A stretch of DNA of 64,000 nucleotides from Aestuariibacter salexigens DSM 15300 (GCF_000429145.1 NZ_AUBH01000005.1:186001-250000); one strand, 5' to 3'; positions 18,301-28,284 are shown, counted from the first letter of the stretch. Notes: generated from the sequence alone by a model not told the origin. A program made the numbers and translations.

Positions 18301-20268
18301 ATGGGCGCACAACAGTCACTGACGATCCAGCAAAACCTCGCCATTCGCCTGCTCAGGGTATTGCGATATAACAAGGCCAGAATCGAACGCGCTCTGGCCT
18401 TGTTGCCTGATGATCAAAAACCGCTGTTCCACGTTTTACCCTTCCTTTTACACGTTAATCATCCTGATTTACCGGGTTACTCGGAAGGTGTTGACGTTCC
18501 GTTCGGGCTGAATAACTACGCTCTCAGGCCAGAAGTAACGCAAGCACTAAAACATATGTTCCCTCATTTGAGCGAGCAGTTCGATGATATGAAGGCCATC
18601 TGGCCAAGGCAACGCTACATCGACGCGCTGGTGCTGATGGGCAGCATAGGCACGATTGCACAGTCTTATCGTTCTGATTTCGATTATTGGGTGTGTATCG
18701 ACAGCAGCCGTTTCGATGATAAACAGCTCCAAGCACTTGAACAGAAACTTCTGTATATCGAGCAGTGGGCGCTGGACAATTACGACATTGAGGCGCACTT
18801 CTTTTTATCCGACATTGAAAAGGTTAGAAACAATGACTTTGGTGTTGCCGAGGGAGACAGCGCCGGGTCGGCACAGGCCCTGTTTTTAAAAGCCGAGTTC
18901 TATACCACTAATATTGTGGTAGCAGGTAAAGCACCGTTCTGGTGGCTAATGCCAGACAATACCAATGCTGAGCAATATCAATCGATCATCAGTACGTTGA
19001 AGGAAGGAGAGTCTCCGGATCCGAAATGGTTTATGGATCTCGGCAATCTGGAGCAGCTTGACCCGGGTGAGCTGTTTGGCGCAGCCATTTGGCAGCTCAG
19101 TAAAGCTATGGATTCGCCATTTAAATCAGTGCTCAAAATGGCCAAGCTAGAAGTGTTTCTGGAAAATCTGGATACCGAGCAGCCGCTGTGTAATTTGCTT
19201 AAGAAAAAGGTGCATAACGGGGTTGATGCACCCGGCAACGTCAGTTTTGTTGACCCCTATGCACTCATGTTTGACCAGCTTATTGAGCACTACAGCAAAA
19301 CAGAACAATTCGATGTGGTCGCACTTTTACAGGAATGTCTGTATATCAAATGTGGGTGCCAGTTAAGTCTGCCGGCAGGAGATGACAACAACTTCAAGCG
19401 CCAAATCATGGCCGGTTACGTGAAACAGTGGGGCTGGACCCGCAGCGAAATTCGCGACCTCGATAATATCAAGGAGTGGAGCTTTGCAAAGCTGGTAGCA
19501 CTGAGCCGGCGTATCCACAGTTTTCTGATCCGGTGTTACCGTCGTATGTCTGCTAAATTACGCCTGGAGAGTGCCACGGTCAGTCAGGAAGACATGACGG
19601 TGCTGGGCCGACGGTTAGATACGTTTTACTCGAAAAAACCAAATAAAATTGAATATTTACGCAGTGGTTTTGATGAAGCGTTGTACTGCCCGGTTGTGAC
19701 GCTCAAGTCCAAGAAGCTCCGAAATGGCAAGCGCCAGTGGAGTCTTTATGAAGGCGATAAACTGAATAACCATGGAGACAGCCTCAAGCACAGCCGCTTG
19801 CGCAGCGACGACACCCCAGTACATGTCGTACTGTGGTGTGTGAGTAATCGGATTATCGATAGTCGTTCAAGAATTTTGCTGGATTACGATACCGACCCGG
19901 TAACTGAAAATGATTTGTATCAATTAACCGTTACAGCTGAGAAATTATTTCCGCCAATCAAAGTCAGTACGATCCCACGACAGGATCTTCTTACCCCGCA
20001 ACGCATTGTGCATTGTCTGGCAATCGTCAATTTTGAGGCACTGCGCCTCAAGGCGACGCTGGACGATCTCTTATTGGTATATGCAACGTCCTGGGGGGAG
20101 ACCTTTATCATTCAGGGGTTGGATGCGTTAGACGGACTGTGGTTTGAGTTGCAGGAGGTACAGCCGCGCCCCGCCTGTTATGCCATGGTGCCTGAAAGCA
20201 GTCATCGTCAGCGTATCTATGAAGATTTTATCGTCAAAGTTGATATGTCGTTCACCTTGATTGACTAA
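18301..20268 (+). CDS. Class I adenylate cyclase, short form
   Basis: This protein is recognisably related to CyaA, which makes cAMP from ATP. The nucleotidyltransferase signature is LMGSIGTIAQSYRSDFDYWV at about residues 112-131, with the metal-binding D126-x-D128. Later family blocks are also present: FGAAIWQLSKAMDSPFKSVLK, FVDPYALMFDQLIEHY, and an N-terminal LLPFLLHVNHPDLPGY-like block. At 655 residues it is clearly shorter than E. coli CyaA (848): most of the C-terminal glucose-regulation domain is missing. It may therefore be a second class I cyclase beside a full-length cyaA elsewhere, or a naturally short form. ATG 18301 lacks a clear ribosome site and has an inverted repeat 20 bases upstream. 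Confidence 0.85.
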   Translation: MGAQQSLTIQQNLAIRLLRVLRYNKARIERALALLPDDQKPLFHVLPFLLHVNHPDLPGYSEGVDVPFGLNNYALRPEVTQALKHMFPHLSEQFDDMKAIWPRQRYIDALVLMGSIGTIAQSYRSDFDYWVCIDSSRFDDKQLQALEQKLLYIEQWALDNYDIEAHFFLSDIEKVRNNDFGVAEGDSAGSAQALFLKAEFYTTNIVVAGKAPFWWLMPDNTNAEQYQSIISTLKEGESPDPKWFMDLGNLEQLDPGELFGAAIWQLSKAMDSPFKSVLKMAKLEVFLENLDTEQPLCNLLKKKVHNGVDAPGNVSFVDPYALMFDQLIEHYSKTEQFDVVALLQECLYIKCGCQLSLPAGDDNNFKRQIMAGYVKQWGWTRSEIRDLDNIKEWSFAKLVALSRRIHSFLIRCYRRMSAKLRLESATVSQEDMTVLGRRLDTFYSKKPNKIEYLRSGFDEALYCPVVTLKSKKLRNGKRQWSLYEGDKLNNHGDSLKHSRLRSDDTPVHVVLWCVSNRIIDSRSRILLDYDTDPVTENDLYQLTVTAEKLFPPIKVSTIPRQDLLTPQRIVHCLAIVNFEALRLKATLDDLLLVYATSWGETFIIQGLDALDGLWFELQEVQPRPACYAMVPESSHRQRIYEDFIVKVDMSFTLID

Positions 20269-20405
20269 AATATTTAGTCACTCGGCCAGTTAAAATCATA
20301 GCGTTATCCCAGAATCTGAACCACTCGTCGAATTAGGCTAATACGATTGCACTGTTTTGCGGTCTGTTGTCGTACCTATTGATAACCCTAAAGCCAATTA
20401 ACTTT

Positions 20406-21200
20406 ATGCACTGGTCTAAACGAATACTCTGTTTCGTCATGCTTATGGTGAGTGCCTGTGCGCACGCCGATTACTGTATTGAGCAGTGGGCATGCGTGGA
20501 AGTCGACACCCATCATGAAGGGCGTTATGTGTTCTGGCTGGTTAATGCCAAACCCTACCCTTTTACCGCTACGCTGGTGGTTAAAGGCAACAATCTGACC
20601 GATGGTAAAAGGAACAATGGTCGCTATGAGGTGACCCGCGTGGTAGATGGAAATGAGCGCATTCGGGTACTGGAATTGACAACAATGCACTCGCATAAGC
20701 CGTCGAGCTACAGCGATGATTTCTTCTGGTCACCTGGTGATATGCATGCGCGCCACGATGATAACGCGATTTACTACAAGCCTTTTGCGCCTGGGCAGCA
20801 TTACCCTATTGTGCAGGGTTTTGGTGGACGTTATAGCCACACGGGCAGCTCTCGCTATGCAGTAGATTTTGCCATGCCAGTTGGTACGCCAGTGCATGCA
20901 GCAAGAGCCGGTATGGTGATTGATATCGAGAGCCGTCATAGCCGCGGCGGCCCGTCACGACGATACGCACGTTTTGCCAATTATGTGGTGATCATGCACG
21001 ACGATGGCACCACCGGTGAGTATTACCACCTTAAGCAGCATGGAGTTACGGTTAGTGAGGGACAGCGCGTGTCAGCAGGAGATTTACTTGGCTATTCGGG
21101 CAATACCGGCTTCTCTTCGTTGCCCCATTTGCATTTCGCTGTATACCGCGCCAGACCATTCGGAAATTTTGAATCCCTGCCGTTCAGGCTTAGCAGATAA
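20406..21200 (+). CDS. M23-family (LytM-type) metallopeptidase, exported
   Basis: This 264-residue protein has a signal peptide (MHWSKRILCFVMLMVSACAHA), an N-terminal beta-rich part of about 120 residues and a C-terminal M23 domain. Zinc ligands are seen as H-x(n)-D in SHTGSSRYAVDFAMP and H-x-H in LPHLHFAVY. The glycine motif GYSGNTGFS is typical. M23 enzymes cut peptidoglycan cross-bridges in the periplasm; with all ligands present it should be active. The start at 20406 fits the signal peptide; the frame also opens at TTG 20367. Its stop overlaps the convergent sensor gene by 11 bases. Confidence 0.88.
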   Translation: MHWSKRILCFVMLMVSACAHADYCIEQWACVEVDTHHEGRYVFWLVNAKPYPFTATLVVKGNNLTDGKRNNGRYEVTRVVDGNERIRVLELTTMHSHKPSSYSDDFFWSPGDMHARHDDNAIYYKPFAPGQHYPIVQGFGGRYSHTGSSRYAVDFAMPVGTPVHAARAGMVIDIESRHSRGGPSRRYARFANYVVIMHDDGTTGEYYHLKQHGVTVSEGQRVSAGDLLGYSGNTGFSSLPHLHFAVYRARPFGNFESLPFRLSR

Positions 21201-24200
21201 CCACACCTTTGAGTTCTTTAATAAGTTCAGGAATGTCCTCGCCAGGTACGGGCTTAGAGAAGTAATATCCTTGCAGGTAATGACATTGGTGACGGCAGAA
21301 GAACTGCACCTGTTCCTGTGTTTCGATGCCCTCGGCAACACATTTCATTTTTAGGCTTTCGGCCATGCGCAATGTGGCGAGAATGATCCCTTCATTACTT
21401 TCATTAACGCCAATATCCTGCACAAAACTTTTATCAATCTTGATCACATCAATAGGGAAGTCTTTAAGATACTTCAACGATGAATAACCTGTGCCGAAGT
21501 CATCAAGGGCAATAACAAACCCGCGTGCTTTCATATCCGCCATCGCCGTCATCGCCCGTTCATAATCAGACATAAGCGCGCTTTCCGTTATTTCAAAGCG
21601 AATATTGGAAGGCGAGATATTTTCTTCATTGAGCTTGTTGACCACCTCATCAAGGTGCTGTGTAGAGCTGAAATGGCGTGCAGACAGGTTGATCGACAGA
21701 TACAGATTACGGTTAATCTGCTGCCACTGTTTAAGCAGCCGCAGTGCGTCGTCAATGGCGTTCCAGGTCATATCGACGATGAGACCAAGATCTTCAGCAA
21801 CCGGAATAAATTCATCTGGCGAGATCATGCCAGCATCGGTCGGCCAGCGCATGAGCAATTCGAATCCCTCAACAACATTAGACTGTGCGTCCACAATTGG
21901 CTGATAGTAATTGACGAATTGTTTATTGGTATGGGCAAGTTTGACCTGGTTTTCCAGCTTGAGCTTGGCTTGTACAAGCTGATTCATCTGCGCTGTGAAA
22001 TACTGGAATCCGGTACTGTCGATGTCTTTGGCATGGTACATCGCAATGTCGGCACTCTTGAGCAGCTCATCCGGGGAGGTCGCATCCTCCGGATACAACG
22101 CGATACCGATACTGGCAGATACACTGACAGTCTGTTGACGAAGCTCGACGGGCTCTTCAATTGCCTTAATCATATTGGCAGCGAGGTGGCTAAGGGTTTC
22201 AATATGTTCAACATGCTCTACCATCACCACAAATTCATCACCGCCCAATCGCGCGACGGTATCTGATTCACGCAGTACGCCACTGATCCTTTCGGTCACA
22301 AGCTTCAATAAATCATCACCGGCATCATGGCCGAGACTGTCATTGACCTGTTTGAACCTGTCCAGGTCGATAAAGAACAAGCCAACACTAAATTTATCTC
22401 GCTTGGCCTGATCGCAGGCGTGTTTAATACGATCCAGCAGTAAGGTTCTGTTCGGAAGCCCCGTCAGGTTATCGTAGTTGGCCAATTTCCTGAGCGCCGC
22501 TTCCGCCTCTTTTTGTTCGCTAATATCTGACAGGATAGCCAGATAGCGGTCGATTTCCTGCTCATTGTGCAGGCTGGTTACGGTTGAAATACCAATAGCC
22601 ACGTCGTACACGCGGCCATCTACCGATGTTACCTGTGCTTCACCGTTCCAATGCTCACCCGCTTTGAGCTCACGCATTTTTTTCAGGTATTCTGGCTGCG
22701 CTGACTGCTGCGCCTGAAACACCCGTTGAATCTCGTTTTGCATATTGCGAGAGGGGTCTACACCCAGTGCGTCATTGAAGGCCTGATTGGTCACGATTGG
22801 CTGGAAATTACGGTTAAAAATGACCACCCAGTCGCGGGTATGCTGAAAGGCTTCGCCAAATAGCTGCACCTTTTCCATGTTGTCCATGGATTCGGTCATG
22901 TTGGTATAGGTACCGACCATTTTAAGCTGCGCATTGTCCGCACTTTTGACCATCGAGCCAACGTCGCGATACCACAGGTAGTCGCCATTGGCTGCCTGAA
23001 GGCGATATGTCACATCGAATCCTGCATCGCTGTTCTTTATAGCATGAGACCATTTTGACAGGTAAGAATCTCTGTCTTCACGATGGATCATGCTGACATG
23101 ATCGTGCAGGGACTGTTCATCATGAGAGGTCAGGTAACCCAGTTCGGCGCTCAGGCGGGGCTCTAATATCCGATTCGAGTCGGCATCCCACTCCCACACA
23201 TTACTGTTGCTGGCCATCAATGCCATGGATAAACGGCTCTCACTTCTGAGCGTTTCGCGATGCGCCGCGCGGATCGCTTCGTTCTGTAATTGGCGACGAT
23301 ACTGAATGACGATAATGACTATCACAGCCAAAATCGTGTAGATGGTGTAGGCCAGTGGTGACGCAAAGGGGGGATACTTGACGTTTATCCGCAGCTCGCT
23401 GGCCGGGCCTTTCTCACCGGTAGTTAAATCAAACGTACTGACACTGAAGGTATACTCGCCAGGTTCAAGTGCGGGAAAGGTTACCTGAGGTTGTTTTGTA
23501 ATCGGGTATTCAACCAGAGATTCACCATTTAGCGAATAGGCATATTCAGCATTCTGAGACTGGTCATAATGCATATTGGAAAATTGTATGGTGAGTCCTA
23601 GATCGTCATGTTCCAGGGTCAGGCGCTGACCGCTAAAATCCACCAGCGCATCACTTAAAGGTTTAGAAACCAGTCCAACATTGGTGATCACCACTTTGCT
23701 GAATGCATCGACACTCGATGTCAGGTCAGATGGGTTAAATAAAGTAAATCCTGACTGTGAACCGTAAACGATGCGACCATCGGGAAGCTGTATATCTGCG
23801 CCCCAGTTAAATTCATTGGTCGCCAAACCGTCTTTTGCGTCAAATCGTACTATTTGCAGCGAGTCCGGGAAAAGTTTCAGCACGCCTTTGTGAGAAGACA
23901 TCCAGATATTACCATCGGCATCTTTTTTGAGGCCAAACACCATGTTGGTTGGCAGACCGTTGTTGACGTTGAAAAAGTGCTTCTGCTCAAAGGTGTCTGG
24001 ATCCAGTCCATACAGTCCGTTGCCGGGATAGGTCACCCACAAGATGCCGTTATCATCCATCACAAAATTTGACGGTGCGACCGCATATTCGGAATGCACC
24101 TGCTGTGCTTCGTGCAGCTTAACCAACTCTTTGGTCCTGGTATTGTAACGCCACAGTTCGCCCATCATGGTAATAAGCGTAGAGTCACTATCACCGTTTA

Positions 24201-25827
24201 CGTCCGGAAAGAAACCGTAAAAGTTATCGGCATTCAGAGTCGTAGAGAGAATTTCACTGTTAACCAGTTCTCCAGTGCTGAAATCGACACGCCAGAAGCG
24301 TCTTTCGGAGACGAGCAGCGCACCGTTTTGATTATCAGGCATCAATCCATAGGCCTCTTCCGTATCAAACAGTGCACCGCCCTCTCTGGTAAGATTAAGC
24401 GGCACTACTTTACCTTTATTAAGGTCAAATTTGCGAATACCGATACCTGTGATCAGCCAAACGAAACCCGGCTCAGCCTGTTTCATTGCGATAATAGAGG
24501 CTGCTGAATACACCGCTTTCTTATCATCTGTAACAAGAAAGCGTTGTACATCGCCAGTCTGTAGATCATATCGATTCAAACCATTCTGCGTGCCGACCCA
24601 CAGTTCGAGGTCATTTTCCTGATAGAAGCTGTACACCAGATTGCTGCTCAAAGTTCGAGGGTCTTGTGCATCGCTAAGGACATTTTCAAACAACGTTGAA
24701 CGTGGAGACCATAACAAAGCACCATCGTTGGGCGTTGCCAGCCAGAGCTGCTGGCTGTCGGTCTCCAGTATCTGTGTAATATCATCATCAGATAATAACA
24801 ATCTCGAGTCAGTAGGCCGGAAAACAAACTCCAGTTGTTCTGTGTCCAGATTGAAGGTGTATAAACCCTGATCGGTGGCCAGATAAAACAGCTTGTTATC
24901 GTGACGGGCCATATCCCAGATGTTGAGGAGGGATACTTTACGCTGCGCTGCAGGCTGCTGCGGGTTGCCTTTAACAAACTCGATCAATGGCTGTAGTGGC
25001 AGCATGTAAAGACCTTCAACTGACCCTATCCAAAGCTGATGATCATCCTCAATATGCAGATATTTAACGTTAACATTGTCTCGGTTGGCCGTTACGTCCC
25101 CCAGGTGATCGATTTTTACGACGTTGCCAGTTTGTTGGTCTATCGCCATTAGTCCTGCTGAGGTAGCCAAAAATAAGATGTCGTCGGTCCTCGCCACGAA
25201 ACGAATAATGTCAACGTCTTCTAACCCGTATTCCAGCAGGTCGAATATCAGTGACTGCTTGCCCGTTGACAGGGTAATCTCGACAATACTCTGGAGCAGC
25301 ACAACCAGCAGTGTGTCATCTCCTACCTGAATAAACTGTTCGGCAGTTTGGTACCAGTTGTCATAGCCTTTATATTCTACTTTTATCGGGTTAGAGACCG
25401 CGCCGGTATCCCGGTCAATTCGGAATACGCCGCGACTTAACGTGCTGGTCCAGATATCACCATTGGTATCTTCAAACAGCGCATAAATACTATCGTCGGC
25501 AAATTCATTATTAGGTCCACGTATCTGCTGCAAGTGGTAACCATCATAGCGGTTAAGACCACTTTCAGTAGCCAGCCACAGAAAGCCATCGCTATCGATC
25601 AGCATGGCATTAATGGTGTCTTGCGACAGACCTATGTCGCTGGAAAGTTGACTGAATCTCGGTTCAGTGAGAAGTGGTGAGGACGTTTGAGAGTGTGCAG
25701 TTGAAGTGAGAAGTAGACAACCAAACAGCACTGCCCAGAATGCATGTAAACAGGCCAAATCAATATAGAATGATGGTCGTGAAGCGTTTTGCGACACTAA
25801 AACCTCGCTTGCGAACATTAACCGCAT
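21190..25827 (-). CDS. Two-component-regulator-propeller PAS-GGDEF-EAL membrane sensor
   Basis: This very large 1545-residue signalling protein has the following order. A signal peptide/first membrane segment is at about 26-46. Repeated regulator-propeller blades follow to about 720 (LWLATESGLNRYDGYHL, IWTSTLSRGVFRIDRDTG, IWMSSHKGVLKLFPDS). Then come a Y_Y_Y domain near 750-815, a membrane segment near 825-845, PAS domains to about 1110, GGDEF with an intact LGGDEF and an RESD inhibitory site, and an EAL domain. In the EAL domain the signature reads ELL, but the catalytic regions FEITES, DDFGTGYSSL and AEGIETQEQ are conserved, so c-di-GMP breakdown is likely. The periplasmic propeller probably senses a glycan or other ligand. 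Family precedent only; the ligand is unknown. Confidence 0.9.
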   Translation of the reverse strand: MRLMFASEVLVSQNASRPSFYIDLACLHAFWAVLFGCLLLTSTAHSQTSSPLLTEPRFSQLSSDIGLSQDTINAMLIDSDGFLWLATESGLNRYDGYHLQQIRGPNNEFADDSIYALFEDTNGDIWTSTLSRGVFRIDRDTGAVSNPIKVEYKGYDNWYQTAEQFIQVGDDTLLVVLLQSIVEITLSTGKQSLIFDLLEYGLEDVDIIRFVARTDDILFLATSAGLMAIDQQTGNVVKIDHLGDVTANRDNVNVKYLHIEDDHQLWIGSVEGLYMLPLQPLIEFVKGNPQQPAAQRKVSLLNIWDMARHDNKLFYLATDQGLYTFNLDTEQLEFVFRPTDSRLLLSDDDITQILETDSQQLWLATPNDGALLWSPRSTLFENVLSDAQDPRTLSSNLVYSFYQENDLELWVGTQNGLNRYDLQTGDVQRFLVTDDKKAVYSAASIIAMKQAEPGFVWLITGIGIRKFDLNKGKVVPLNLTREGGALFDTEEAYGLMPDNQNGALLVSERRFWRVDFSTGELVNSEILSTTLNADNFYGFFPDVNGDSDSTLITMMGELWRYNTRTKELVKLHEAQQVHSEYAVAPSNFVMDDNGILWVTYPGNGLYGLDPDTFEQKHFFNVNNGLPTNMVFGLKKDADGNIWMSSHKGVLKLFPDSLQIVRFDAKDGLATNEFNWGADIQLPDGRIVYGSQSGFTLFNPSDLTSSVDAFSKVVITNVGLVSKPLSDALVDFSGQRLTLEHDDLGLTIQFSNMHYDQSQNAEYAYSLNGESLVEYPITKQPQVTFPALEPGEYTFSVSTFDLTTGEKGPASELRINVKYPPFASPLAYTIYTILAVIVIIVIQYRRQLQNEAIRAAHRETLRSESRLSMALMASNSNVWEWDADSNRILEPRLSAELGYLTSHDEQSLHDHVSMIHREDRDSYLSKWSHAIKNSDAGFDVTYRLQAANGDYLWYRDVGSMVKSADNAQLKMVGTYTNMTESMDNMEKVQLFGEAFQHTRDWVVIFNRNFQPIVTNQAFNDALGVDPSRNMQNEIQRVFQAQQSAQPEYLKKMRELKAGEHWNGEAQVTSVDGRVYDVAIGISTVTSLHNEQEIDRYLAILSDISEQKEAEAALRKLANYDNLTGLPNRTLLLDRIKHACDQAKRDKFSVGLFFIDLDRFKQVNDSLGHDAGDDLLKLVTERISGVLRESDTVARLGGDEFVVMVEHVEHIETLSHLAANMIKAIEEPVELRQQTVSVSASIGIALYPEDATSPDELLKSADIAMYHAKDIDSTGFQYFTAQMNQLVQAKLKLENQVKLAHTNKQFVNYYQPIVDAQSNVVEGFELLMRWPTDAGMISPDEFIPVAEDLGLIVDMTWNAIDDALRLLKQWQQINRNLYLSINLSARHFSSTQHLDEVVNKLNEENISPSNIRFEITESALMSDYERAMTAMADMKARGFVIALDDFGTGYSSLKYLKDFPIDVIKIDKSFVQDIGVNESNEGIILATLRMAESLKMKCVAEGIETQEQVQFFCRHQCHYLQGYYFSKPVPGEDIPELIKELKGVVIC

Positions 25828-25851
25828 GTTCGAATTACACTACTACTTCTG

Positions 25852-26478
25852 CTATTTAGTACCAAAAAGCTTGTCGCCGGCATCGCCTAGACCGGGAAGA
25901 ATATACCCTTGTTCGTTCAGCTTTTCATCTATCGATGCAACATAGATATCAATGTCCGGGTGTTTTTCCTGTACAGCTGCAATACCCTCTGGTGCCGCAA
26001 CCAAAAACAGGCCGAAAATATGTTGACATCCTTTCGCTTTGAGTAAGTCAATGGTGGCAATCAGCGTGCCGCCCGTTGCCAGCATAGGGTCGACAATCAT
26101 GGCGGTTCGCATGTCCACATCTTTCACCACTTTGTCAAAGTAGGCAACGGGTTGCAAAGTCGACTCGTCCCGGTATAGGCCCACCACGCTGATTTTGGCG
26201 TTAGGTATCAGTTGCATTACGCCGTCCAGCATGCCTAGACCCGCCCGGAGAATGGGTACTACAGTGATTTTTTTACCTTTCACCCGTTTTACGGCCAGAT
26301 CGCCCCCGTTCCAGTCTTTTATCGTCACCGTTTCCATAGGCAGGTTACGGGACGCCTCATAGGTCAGCAAGTTACCGACTTCACTTGCTAATTCCCGAAA
26401 CTGCTTAGTATTGATCGATTGCTTCCGCATCAAGCCAAGTTTATGTTGTACCAATGGATGGGTAATTTCATAAATCAT
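25852..26478 (-). CDS. upp: Uracil phosphoribosyltransferase
   Basis: Upp makes UMP from uracil and PRPP in pyrimidine salvage. The 208-residue protein is the same length as the E. coli enzyme. It shows [22 protein letters not shown], the PRPP loop [10 protein letters not shown] and the C-terminal [13 protein letters not shown] 26478 has an AGGAG ribosome site eight bases upstream, located inside the end of acpH, and overlaps the acpH stop in ATGA. It is the last gene of a three-gene operon SRPBCC-acpH-upp. Confidence 0.97.
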   Translation of the reverse strand: MIYEITHPLVQHKLGLMRKQSINTKQFRELASEVGNLLTYEASRNLPMETVTIKDWNGGDLAVKRVKGKKITVVPILRAGLGMLDGVMQLIPNAKISVVGLYRDESTLQPVAYFDKVVKDVDMRTAMIVDPMLATGGTLIATIDLLKAKGCQHIFGLFLVAAPEGIAAVQEKHPDIDIYVASIDEKLNEQGYILPGLGDAGDKLFGTK

Positions 26479-27092
26479 GCAAGCGTCTCCTGGCATTTGA
26501 AGCTTTCATTGACATACTTCTGAGCGCTGAATAACAGCTGCGGATAGAATTCCGTGAAATGTTGCACGAAGGTCCCATGGTGTGTCCTTAGCACGTGATA
26601 ACACGTCTCAGCAAAGTCCAACGTAAAACGTGAACGATGCTCAATCGCGCGCATCGCCTTAAGACAGGTAACCTGATTACCGTAGTGGGCGAGCCACCTG
26701 CGTTCCAACAGGCCACGACGAACCCGATAAAAGTGTGCATTGACGGGCAACATCTTGGGACTATTCTCAAGTTGTTGATAAAACCTTGAGTATAAGTCAT
26801 CAGCCGGATATTCACAGTAATCAGACCAGGACGTTACGAGCAAATGGTCGAAGTAGATATCGATGGCAATGCCTGCATAGCGCTGCACACCTTGAGGAAA
26901 AATCCTGGTCAATTGCTGGACTATCGGAGAACGGTCAGTGTAACTGTCAATCCATCGGTGTAACTGCACACCTTTTTGCAACTCGATAGGTAACTGTTGC
27001 CATTGTTTACCTTTCACAAAATCACCAAGGAAGTTGCCGAGCAGATGAGTGCTGGTATGCTGCGCCAGATGCAAATGTGCAATGTAGTTCAG
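26475..27092 (-). CDS. acpH: ACP phosphodiesterase-like protein (AcpH family), probable CTG start
   Basis: AcpH removes the 4'-phosphopantetheine arm from acyl carrier protein. The protein shows the family pattern [30 protein letters not shown] and [10 protein letters not shown], with the histidine/aspartate set of an HD-like fold. The family normally begins MNFLAHLHLA. Here the matching codons are CTG-AAC-TAC-ATT-GCA-CAT-TTG-CAT from 27092, and an AGGAGG site lies four bases before that CTG. The first conventional start codon in frame is TTG 27074, 22 bases after the AGGAGG and with no site of its own. I therefore place the start at CTG 27092, giving 205 residues. The ribosome site overlaps the end of the upstream SRPBCC gene. 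Confidence 0.82.
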   Translation of the reverse strand: MNYIAHLHLAQHTSTHLLGNFLGDFVKGKQWQQLPIELQKGVQLHRWIDSYTDRSPIVQQLTRIFPQGVQRYAGIAIDIYFDHLLVTSWSDYCEYPADDLYSRFYQQLENSPKMLPVNAHFYRVRRGLLERRWLAHYGNQVTCLKAMRAIEHRSRFTLDFAETCYHVLRTHHGTFVQHFTEFYPQLLFSAQKYVNESFKCQETLA

Positions 27093-27096
27093 GCTA

Positions 27097-27102
27097 CCTC
27101 CT
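27097..27102 (-). promoter_or_regulatory. AGGAGG ribosome site pointing to a CTG start of acpH
   Basis: A perfect AGGAGG overlaps the stop codon of the SRPBCC gene and lies four bases before CTG 27092. The only alternative starts (ATT, then TTG 27074) are 13 and 22 bases away. Confidence 0.6.
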
Positions 27103-27532
27103 AGACGCTGTGACTGTAGCGTTTGATACCCGCCACAATTGGATGACGAATCAGTCTACGTAGCATCACGCCCCATCCAGGAATAGCGGTTCGTGGTTCG
27201 AAGCTGATATGGTATAATACTGTCGTTCCCTCTTCTTCCTTACGAAACTCAATTTGCCCAAGATGATTCTTTACAGGACTGCCTTTGCTTACGGTGTATT
27301 CAATTCTGTGGTTCGGCTTGAAAACGGTTATCGTCTCTTCGAATGACGGCACGGCGAAACTGGAGATCCGTCGTACAGAGCCAATACCGTTGACATAAGT
27401 GGTATGACTGTCGCGTATACGCACAATATTTGCGCCGACGATAGTGCCAAATTTGCCATGGTCACTGAAGTCTGCGAATACCGTCTCGAGGGGTTTAGGG
27501 ATATGGGCGGTGATATTAATTTCGTAGCTCAT
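27101..27532 (-). CDS. SRPBCC-family protein (polyketide cyclase/START-like)
   Basis: This 143-residue soluble protein has the START/Bet v1-like pattern. It opens YEINITAHIPKPLETVFADFSDHGKF, continues GIGSVRRISS and FKPNHRIEYTV, and closes with a final helix. Members of this superfamily bind hydrophobic ligands in a deep pocket; no specific role can be read here. It heads the operon with acpH and upp, with its stop overlapping the acpH ribosome site. The link with AcpH might hint at lipid-related chemistry, but that is speculation. Confidence 0.8.
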   Translation of the reverse strand: MSYEINITAHIPKPLETVFADFSDHGKFGTIVGANIVRIRDSHTTYVNGIGSVRRISSFAVPSFEETITVFKPNHRIEYTVSKGSPVKNHLGQIEFRKEEEGTTVLYHISFEPRTAIPGWGVMLRRLIRHPIVAGIKRYSHSV

Positions 27533-27825
27533 AGATGTTCACCCACACAGTTTTCTACACAATTTTGTCGTTATTTACTGCGACAAACCATTTTTACGAG
27601 GCCTTTAACAGTAGTACAAAACTGAGAATTCTAAAAACTTCGTCAATAAAGCAATGAACTTCCCTGATTAGACCAGTATTTTGCTGAGAAACTCGCACGA
27701 GTGTCTATAATACGTCATATTGATGAATAAAACGCCAGTGATTGTGTCCAGTAGTGCGTTGCATACTGGATTTTTATTTAAATTTGGCGGAAGCTGAAGT
27801 TTTTAGAGAAGATAGCGTCAATTTC
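27533..27825. other. Divergent promoter region between SRPBCC gene and aroQ
   Basis: These 293 bases separate two divergent operons. The best promoter element is a perfect TATAAT at 27706-27711 facing aroQ. The aroQ frame is open upstream of 27826, but that extension has no family similarity. No RNA gene is recognised. Confidence 0.5.
27681..27711 (+). promoter_or_regulatory. Possible sigma-70 promoter of aroQ-accB-accC
   Basis: TTGCTG (27681-27686) and a consensus TATAAT (27706-27711) are 19 bases apart, slightly long. Transcription would begin near 27718, about 110 bases before aroQ. Confidence 0.45.
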
Positions 27826-28263
27826 GTGGAAATTTTACTGCTCAACGGCCCAAACCTTAATATGCTTGGTACCCGTGAACCTGATGTTTACGGTTCGCAA
27901 ACACTGAATGATATTGTCGATTCGCTGCGCAATACCGCACAGCAAAAGGGACACCGCTTGACTCACGTCCAGTCTAACGCTGAACATGAATTGATCGATT
28001 GTATCCAGCAGGCAAAAGACAGTGTCGATATCATCATTATAAATCCCGCGGCACTGACCCACACCAGCATCGCACTGCGAGACGCGCTGCTCAGCGTGTC
28101 AATTCCGTTTATTGAAGTACACCTTTCAAATGTGCATGCACGCGAGACATTCCGGCATCAATCTTACCTATCTGACGTCGCCATCGGCGTGATCTGTGGA
28201 TTTGGTGCGCATGGCTATCATATGGCCCTGGATGCAGCGTTTATGCATGTTAACAGCAAATAA
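27826..28263 (+). CDS. aroQ: 3-Dehydroquinate dehydratase, type II
   Basis: AroQ converts 3-dehydroquinate to 3-dehydroshikimate in the shikimate pathway. The 145-residue protein has the type II signature from its first residues: [23 protein letters not shown] (catalytic Tyr), then [12 protein letters not shown] and [29 protein letters not shown] carries the catalytic His, and [14 protein letters not shown] follows. GTG 27826 gives the normal family N-terminus; the frame continues upstream but without similarity. It precedes accB-accC by 21 bases, the common aroQ-accB-accC order. Confidence 0.96.
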   Translation: MEILLLNGPNLNMLGTREPDVYGSQTLNDIVDSLRNTAQQKGHRLTHVQSNAEHELIDCIQQAKDSVDIIIINPAALTHTSIALRDALLSVSIPFIEVHLSNVHARETFRHQSYLSDVAIGVICGFGAHGYHMALDAAFMHVNSK

Positions 28264-28284
28264 TAACGAGTTAGAGACAACACT

